64,000 nucleotides of DNA from assembly GCA_947382645.1 (NCBI GenBank), contig CANDAE010000016.1, positions 1 through 64,000 of the forward strand, given 5' to 3'. The stretch comes from Suilimivivens sp009774465 (GTDB lineage: Bacteria > Bacillota > Clostridia > Lachnospirales > Lachnospiraceae). How positions within the stretch are numbered: the stretch's first letter is position 1; each line of letters opens with the position of its first letter. Shown piece after piece: positions 59,658 to 64,000 of the stretch. Position numbers and translations under genes: made by a program. Under the pieces are notes generated by a model. It was not told the DNA's origin and searched no databases. It saw nothing but the letters and a program-made list of their open reading frames with translations.

Positions 59658-59933
59658 ATGGATACCTACGCAGGTGTTTTTTTAATATTAGGGATATTGG
59701 TTCTGGTGCTTTTTATTGGCGCTATGAAAAGCCGGACAGAATGGCTGATTAATTTTGTTTTAAGAGGCATTATGGGAATGATGTTGATATATTTTTTAAA
59801 TTTCATGTTTGCAGATTTGATGCCGGATATGAAGATTGGGTATAACACGATTACCTTTTTGGCTGGCGGATTTCTTGGAATACCCGGGGTGGCGCTTCTT
59901 TACGGAATTAATTTTTATATGCTTATGTGGTAG
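59658..59933 (+). CDS. bofA: pro-sigma-K processing inhibitor BofA family protein
   Basis: A 91-residue membrane protein with three hydrophobic segments (~7-24, ~34-52, ~66-91). The central NFVLRGIMGMMLIYFLNFMF and the C-terminal ITFLAGGFLGIPGVALLYGI match BofA. In Bacillus, BofA with SpoIVFA restrains the SpoIVFB protease during sporulation. Its presence hints at a sporulation background, but sigK and spoIVFB are not in the window. GGGGG lies about 10 bases before the ATG. It is divergent from the yaaL-like gene. Confidence 0.88.
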   Translation: MDTYAGVFLILGILVLVLFIGAMKSRTEWLINFVLRGIMGMMLIYFLNFMFADLMPDMKIGYNTITFLAGGFLGIPGVALLYGINFYMLMW

Positions 59934-60265
59934 GGAAAGATAATTTATTGACATCCTTTAATCCCTGTATTTTACAGGGGTTGAGGGAATTACAGAGCCT
60001 GAATTTTAGAAGGATTTGTGAAATACTGCCAAACTTTAAAAAATTAGCCAAAGCTACTTTACATTTAAAATTTTTTTATTTATAATTCATTTTACAAACA
60101 GGAACGTTCTTATTTATCATTTGGATTCATTTATTTCTATCAGCATATATACAGTGAAAATGCTGATTCTGGTTTCATCGGAAGGATTCCTTCCAGGTAT
60201 CAAAGTTTTAATTTTTCATATTTAACAGTGCCAATATAATTTTGCAATTGGAAAGGGGGTTATTA
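59934..60265. other. 332-bp intergenic region before the Tad-like locus
   Basis: No gene is visible. It holds a perfect hairpin CCCTGTA-TTT-TACAGGG (59963-59979) without a T-tail, A/T-rich sequence, arms CAGCAT/ATGCTG (60141-60165), a short hairpin GGAAGG-ATT-CCTTCC (60180-60194), and a TATAAT (60235-60240) just upstream of the TadZ-like start without a matching -35. The arrangement suggests an activated promoter. Confidence 0.55.
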
Positions 60266-61291
60266 GTGGATAAAAAAATCCTTGCAATTTTTGACAGCGA
60301 GGAGGGATATGCTTATCGGTTAATGGATTTCATCAGTGGAAAGACGAATCTGCCTTTTGAAATCTATATTTTCACAGAGGGGAGTAAATTTTACTCCTGT
60401 GCTAAAATTAAGGATATTGAGTGCCTTCTCATTTCAGAAAGTGTTTATAAAAAGGAAGTGGATACTTTACAAATTCCACATATCATTATTCTCAGCGAAA
60501 GCGGAGAAAATCTAAATAAAGCTCTACATCATATCAATAAGTATCAATCATGTGAAACTATTTTCCATCAGATCATGACCTATTATACGGACAAATCAGA
60601 AAATGTTTTATCAGTCATAGGTACGGGACTGAAAAAGATGAATGTGATTGGCATTTACACTCCGGTAGGAAGATGCCTGCAGACAACATTTTCATTGACA
60701 TTAGGGCAGATGCTTGCAAGGAAGCACAGTGTTTTATATTTAAATTTTGAAATTTATTCAGGGTTTTCCCGTATGCTGTGCAGAAATTTTAACAGTGATC
60801 TCTCTGACTTAATGTACTATTTCAGTTGTGCCAGAGAAAAGTTGTTATATCGATTAGAAAGCATGGTGGAAACTGTAAATGGATTAGACTTTATTCCTCC
60901 AACAGAAATTTATCAAAATCTGACAGGTATCAGAGGGGAACAATGGCTGGATTTGTTTCAGGAGATAGAAAAAACAGGTAAATATGAATACCTGATTCTG
61001 GATTTGACAGATGGGATTATGGATTTGTGGGAAGTTTTGCGGGGGTGTGATTACATTTACACCATAACAAGGGAAGACGGTTTATCTATGGCAAAAATAG
61101 AACAGTATGAAAGAGTATTGGAAAATGTGGGATACGGAGACATAAATGTCAAAACTGTAAAATGGAAACTACCGATGTTTAAACAGCTTCCTCTCAAATT
61201 TGAAGAATTGACTTATGGAGAGTTATCGGCCTTCATACGATCAAAAGTATTTCCGGATCTTTTTAAGGAGGAAAATGGTGAAACAAAATAA
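60266..61291 (+). CDS. TadZ/CpaE-like protein with degenerate ParA-type ATPase domain
   Basis: A 341-residue soluble protein. Residues ~1-110 resemble an atypical receiver-like domain (KKILAIFDSEEGYAYRLMDF, later IPHIIILSES). Residues ~125-330 resemble the MinD/ParA fold of TadZ: the Walker A position reads GIYTPVGRCLQTTFSL (no lysine), and a Walker B-like strand YEYLILDLTDGIMDL follows. TadZ localises Tad secretion machines at the pole and often lacks a full ATPase site. The GTG at 60266 lies 6 bases behind AAAGGGGG. Its 3' end overlaps the TadA ATPase gene, confirming an operon. Confidence 0.78.
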   Translation: MDKKILAIFDSEEGYAYRLMDFISGKTNLPFEIYIFTEGSKFYSCAKIKDIECLLISESVYKKEVDTLQIPHIIILSESGENLNKALHHINKYQSCETIFHQIMTYYTDKSENVLSVIGTGLKKMNVIGIYTPVGRCLQTTFSLTLGQMLARKHSVLYLNFEIYSGFSRMLCRNFNSDLSDLMYYFSCAREKLLYRLESMVETVNGLDFIPPTEIYQNLTGIRGEQWLDLFQEIEKTGKYEYLILDLTDGIMDLWEVLRGCDYIYTITREDGLSMAKIEQYERVLENVGYGDINVKTVKWKLPMFKQLPLKFEELTYGELSAFIRSKVFPDLFKEENGETK

Positions 61292-62471
61292 GAAAGACAG
61301 CTTGCAGGAACTGATTTTGGAAAGACTGGATTTGTCAAGGGAAATGACCAGGGAGCAGGTTCAGGAAATGATTGATGAACAGATCAGTCAGGAAAGCAGA
61401 AAAAGACATCTGGAAGTTTCTGAAAGAGAACATCTGCGAAAAGAAATCTATCATTCTATCAGACAGCTTGGCATATTACAGGAATTAATTGAAGATCCTG
61501 AAATCACGGAAATTATGGTAAATGGCATTCAGGGAATATTTATAGAACAAAATGGCAGATTAAAGAAACTGGATATTTGTTTTGATTCTGTTGAAAAGCT
61601 CCGACATGTGATCTGGCAGATCACTGCAGGCTGCAACAGGGTTGTAAATGATGCTTCTCCTATTGTAGATGCCAGACTGCCGGATGGAGCAAGGGTAAAT
61701 GTGGTATTGGATCCTGTTGCGGTAAATGGTCCGATTCTTACCATCAGAAGATTTCCACAGATGCCAATTACAATGGATCAGCTTATTTTGACAGAGTCAA
61801 TTTCAAGGGAATGTAAAGAATGGCTGAGTAAGTTTGTGAAGGCAGGTAAGAATATCCTGGTATGCGGCGGGACTGGTTCTGGCAAGACAACATTTTTAAA
61901 TGTATTATCTGAGTTTATTCCCGGCACAGAAAGAGTAATTACAATTGAGGACAGTGCGGAGCTGCAGATAAAAAATATTTCCAATCTGGTTCGTCTGGAA
62001 ACCAGAAATGTAAATGTGGAAGGCTGTAAAGAGATTACCATACGTGATTTGATTAAAGCTTCTCTGCGTATGCGGCCGGACAGGCTTATTGTAGGAGAAG
62101 TGCGGGGAAAGGAGGCTATAGATATGTTGCAGAGTGTTAATGTCGGCCATAGCGCCATGACTACGGTACATGCCAACAGCGTACGGGATGTGGTCAGCCG
62201 GTTGGAAACAATGGTGCTTATGGGAATGGAAATGCCCATCTCTGCAATACGAAAACAGATTGCATCCGGATTTGATCTTTTGATTCATCTGGGAAGATTA
62301 AAGGATGGCAGCAGAAAAGTGCTGGAAATTGCAGAACCGGTTGGATTTTCAGAAGGAGAAATTAAAATGCAGACAATTTACCAATTTGAGCAAAAAGGAA
62401 CTTTTGCAGATGGTAAAGTAATGGGCAGCCTAAAAAAAACAGGAGTGCATTCTCATGAAAAAATCTTGTGA
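61275..62471 (+). CDS. TadA/CpaF-type secretion ATPase
   Basis: Hexameric motor of Tad pilus / type II-like secretion systems, 398 residues. The N-terminal domain carries LQELIEDPEITEIMVNGIQG and the arginine-rich RQITAG-like WQITAGCNRVVNDASPIVDA. The catalytic domain has Walker A (VCGGTGSGKTTFLNVL), the Asp box (IEDSAELQI), Walker B (MRPDRLIVGEVRGKEAIDML) and the His box (GHSAMTTVHANS). All essential residues are present. The ATG at 61275 is only 3 bases after AGGAGG; GTG at 61278 has better spacing and is equally possible. It overlaps the TadZ-like gene by up to 17 bp and the next gene by 17 bp. Confidence 0.92.
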   Translation: MVKQNKKDSLQELILERLDLSREMTREQVQEMIDEQISQESRKRHLEVSEREHLRKEIYHSIRQLGILQELIEDPEITEIMVNGIQGIFIEQNGRLKKLDICFDSVEKLRHVIWQITAGCNRVVNDASPIVDARLPDGARVNVVLDPVAVNGPILTIRRFPQMPITMDQLILTESISRECKEWLSKFVKAGKNILVCGGTGSGKTTFLNVLSEFIPGTERVITIEDSAELQIKNISNLVRLETRNVNVEGCKEITIRDLIKASLRMRPDRLIVGEVRGKEAIDMLQSVNVGHSAMTTVHANSVRDVVSRLETMVLMGMEMPISAIRKQIASGFDLLIHLGRLKDGSRKVLEIAEPVGFSEGEIKMQTIYQFEQKGTFADGKVMGSLKKTGVHSHEKIL

Positions 62472-63198
62472 ACTTTTATTTTTTACGCCTGCAGAAAAGC
62501 GAATCTTATTTGGAAAAAGTATAGGGATTATACTGCTGCTGGATTTCTTTTTTTATCAATCCCTATGGGCGCTTATTCCTCTTTCGCTGGTTGGATTCTT
62601 CTATCACCGGATGGAAAAAAAGCTTCTTGAAAGTGACAAAAAAGAACAGGTGAGGGAGCAGTTTAAAGAATTAATGTTGCTTGTGTCCACCGGACAGAAA
62701 GCAGGATATTCTGTAGAAAATGCCTTTATATCAAGTTATGAGGATATGAAAGCGTTATATGGAAAGGACAGCAGTATATGCCGTATGATACAAATTCTTA
62801 AGTCAGGCAGAGAAAACAATGTGCCATTTACTGATTTATGGAAGCAGATAAGCAGCCAGTTAAAGATAGCAGAAATAAGTGAATTTGCCTGTATTTATGA
62901 AATTTCATATAAAAGAAGCGGGAATATGGCGTCAATTATGGAAAAAACAGCAGCAATTATTGTTCATAAAATTGAAACAGATAAGGAAATCCGAATTTTA
63001 TTAAGTGCAAAAAGACTTGAACAGAAAATAATGAATTTAATGCCTTTTTTAATTATGGCATATATCAGCCTGACTTCTCCGGGATATTTTAAAGGTCTTT
63101 ACCACTGTGCGTCAGGTGTCATGCTTATGAGTATTTGTCTTTTGGTTTATTTGGCAGCTTATGTGATGTCAATTCGAATTATTTCCATAGAAATTTAA
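62455..63198 (+). CDS. TadB-like inner-membrane protein (T2SSF domain)
   Basis: A 247-residue membrane protein. Helices lie at ~20-50 and ~195-245, flanking a cytoplasmic T2SSF/GspF-type domain (~65-190) with QFKELMLLVSTGQKAGYSVE, NAFISSYEDM and the conserved FACIYEISYKRSGNMASIME. It is the platform protein on which the TadA motor acts. The gene starts 17 bp before the TadA stop. It is shorter than many TadB proteins because the N-terminal part is reduced. A TadC-like second platform protein may follow outside the window. Confidence 0.82.
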   Translation: MKKSCELLFFTPAEKRILFGKSIGIILLLDFFFYQSLWALIPLSLVGFFYHRMEKKLLESDKKEQVREQFKELMLLVSTGQKAGYSVENAFISSYEDMKALYGKDSSICRMIQILKSGRENNVPFTDLWKQISSQLKIAEISEFACIYEISYKRSGNMASIMEKTAAIIVHKIETDKEIRILLSAKRLEQKIMNLMPFLIMAYISLTSPGYFKGLYHCASGVMLMSICLLVYLAAYVMSIRIISIEI

Positions 63199-63211
63199 AA
63201 AGGGAGCTTCT

Positions 63212-64000
63212 ATGAAAAATCCGTTTTACTATTTTGCAGCAAAATTTTATCAGGGTTTTAAACCGATAATTTTCAGAAGGCGTAATCAAAAGGTAATAAA
63301 AGATCTGATACGGTTATGTCCTTTTGGTAATACAGAAAAACTATATGACAGTTATCTGATTAAAAAAATATCAGTAGTCATTTCTTTCCTGGTTATAGGA
63401 ACAGCATTTGCAGCCTTTATTCATATCAACAGACAAATGGAAGGAAGTTTGGAAGGAATGCAGCTAAAAAGAAATGAATGGGAGGAAGGTGGTTATACAG
63501 TTAAGCTGCAGGCAAAAACCAGGGACTGGAGCAGAGAAATTCCATTTTTTATAGAAGAACGCAAATTAACAGAAGAAGAAATAAATTTATCATCAAAAAA
63601 TTTGCAGATGGAGCTGTCTGAAATTATTAAGAAAGATAATCAGAATCTACAGCATGTAATAGATGATTTATATTTGCCATCCTCTGTATCAGGATATCCT
63701 TTTCAGATTAGATGGGAAAGCAGCAATACTGAGATAATCAGCTCCAGTGGAAAAGTAGAACGGTCTTATGCTGCAAAAGATATGGAACAGGTGACGCTTA
63801 CTGCAATATTGATATACGAAGGAGAAAAAACAGAAGTTTCCTATGATGTATGGGTGCTCCCAAAGGAGCTTAATGAAGAAGATGAATTTTTTTGGCTTTT
63901 AAAGGAAGAACTTCGTGCAGAAGAAGAAAAGGAAAAACAAAACATGTTTATTAATCTGCCTTTAAGCCTGCATGAAAAGGAAATTGAATGGAAGGAGGTT
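63212..64000 (+). CDS. membrane protein with Ig-like domain in the Tad-like locus, 3' end outside the window
   Basis: The frame opens with ATG at 63212 (AAAGGGAG upstream) and is still open at the last base, giving at least 263 residues. The basic cytoplasmic N-terminus of ~48 residues is followed by one membrane helix (~49-70, KKISVVISFLVIGTAFAAFI) and an extracytoplasmic part. Residues ~155-220 look like a bacterial Ig-like domain: YPFQIRWESSNTEIISSSG, then VTLTAILIYEGEKTEVSYDV. A very acidic segment (NEEDEFFWLLKEELRAEEEK) follows. It starts 13 bp after the TadB-like gene, so it is part of the locus. I do not recognise the full protein. Confidence 0.75.
   Translation, partial: MKNPFYYFAAKFYQGFKPIIFRRRNQKVIKDLIRLCPFGNTEKLYDSYLIKKISVVISFLVIGTAFAAFIHINRQMEGSLEGMQLKRNEWEEGGYTVKLQAKTRDWSREIPFFIEERKLTEEEINLSSKNLQMELSEIIKKDNQNLQHVIDDLYLPSSVSGYPFQIRWESSNTEIISSSGKVERSYAAKDMEQVTLTAILIYEGEKTEVSYDVWVLPKELNEEDEFFWLLKEELRAEEEKEKQNMFINLPLSLHEKEIEWKEV

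Noticed and set aside
60101..60115. GAACGTTC as a LexA or Cheo-type SOS box
   Set aside because: The consensus needs four bases between GAAC and GTTC; here the halves touch, so it is just a short palindrome.
1..64000. CRISPR arrays, insertion sequences, prophage or integrase genes
   Set aside because: No regularly spaced repeats, transposase-like or integrase-like proteins, or direct-repeat-bounded blocks were seen.

Overview
The window looks like the chromosomal replication-origin region of an A+T-rich, flagellated, possibly spore-forming Firmicute of class Clostridia, most likely family Lachnospiraceae. The basis is the gene order rpmH-rnpA-yidD-yidC-jag-mnmE-mnmG-rsmG...parA-parB on one side and dnaA-dnaN-S4 protein-recF-gyrB-gyrA on the other. 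Several families I associate with Lachnospiraceae are also present (DUF3881, DUF4446, DUF4358, DUF6240, TIGR03905), together with strong Shine-Dalgarno sites, frequent TTG/GTG starts and low-GC codon use. The genus cannot be fixed from sequence reading alone.

Layout. (1) 1-1.03 kb: 3' end of a histidine kinase gene, a bidirectional terminator and tRNA-Arg(CCT). (2) 1.1-15.65 kb, all on the minus strand: DUF3881, serS, an HD-GYP protein, DUF4446, parB, parA (with parS sites upstream), a soluble two-component system, rsmG, mnmG, mnmE, jag, yidC, yidD, rnpA, rpmH. (3) 15.65-17.7 kb: oriC, with DnaA boxes on both sides of dnaA. Gene direction flips here, as expected when replication forks leave in both directions. 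(4) 16.1-24.6 kb, plus strand: dnaA, dnaN, S4 protein, recF, gyrB, gyrA. (5) 24.7-34 kb: CPA2 antiporter, flotillin, a membrane diguanylate cyclase, an Lsa-type ABC-F ATPase, a MATE exporter, and a DUF1538 membrane protein paired with a double PII-like protein. (6) 34-44 kb, mixed strands: exonuclease III, a DUF4358 lipoprotein divergent from an MBOAT/SGNH pair, an orphan LacI regulator, murG, TSCPD protein, a DUF1624 membrane acyltransferase and an MFS exporter. (7) 44-48 kb: a KAS III-like enzyme next to a multi-pass chemoreceptor, a metal exporter and tRNA-Lys(CTT). (8) 48-54.4 kb: tatD, rsmA, a large TPR/pseudo-AAA protein and glgB. (9) 54.5-60 kb: a DUF6240 protein translationally coupled to flagellin, fliS, a yaaL-like gene and bofA. 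(10) 60.2 kb to the end: the start of a Tad/type II-like secretion locus (TadZ-like, TadA, TadB-like, and an Ig-like membrane protein cut by the window edge).

How the genes fit together. The central 25 kb is housekeeping: initiation, segregation, topology, tRNA modification, membrane insertion and translation. The flanks carry signalling (two histidine kinases, cyclic-di-GMP synthesis and breakdown, chemotaxis), surface modification, motility and secretion. The least explained units are the DUF1538/PII pair, the KAS III/chemoreceptor pair, the TPR/pseudo-AAA protein, the DUF6240-flagellin pair and the Tad-like locus. I saw no CRISPR array, insertion sequence, prophage, toxin-antitoxin or restriction genes.
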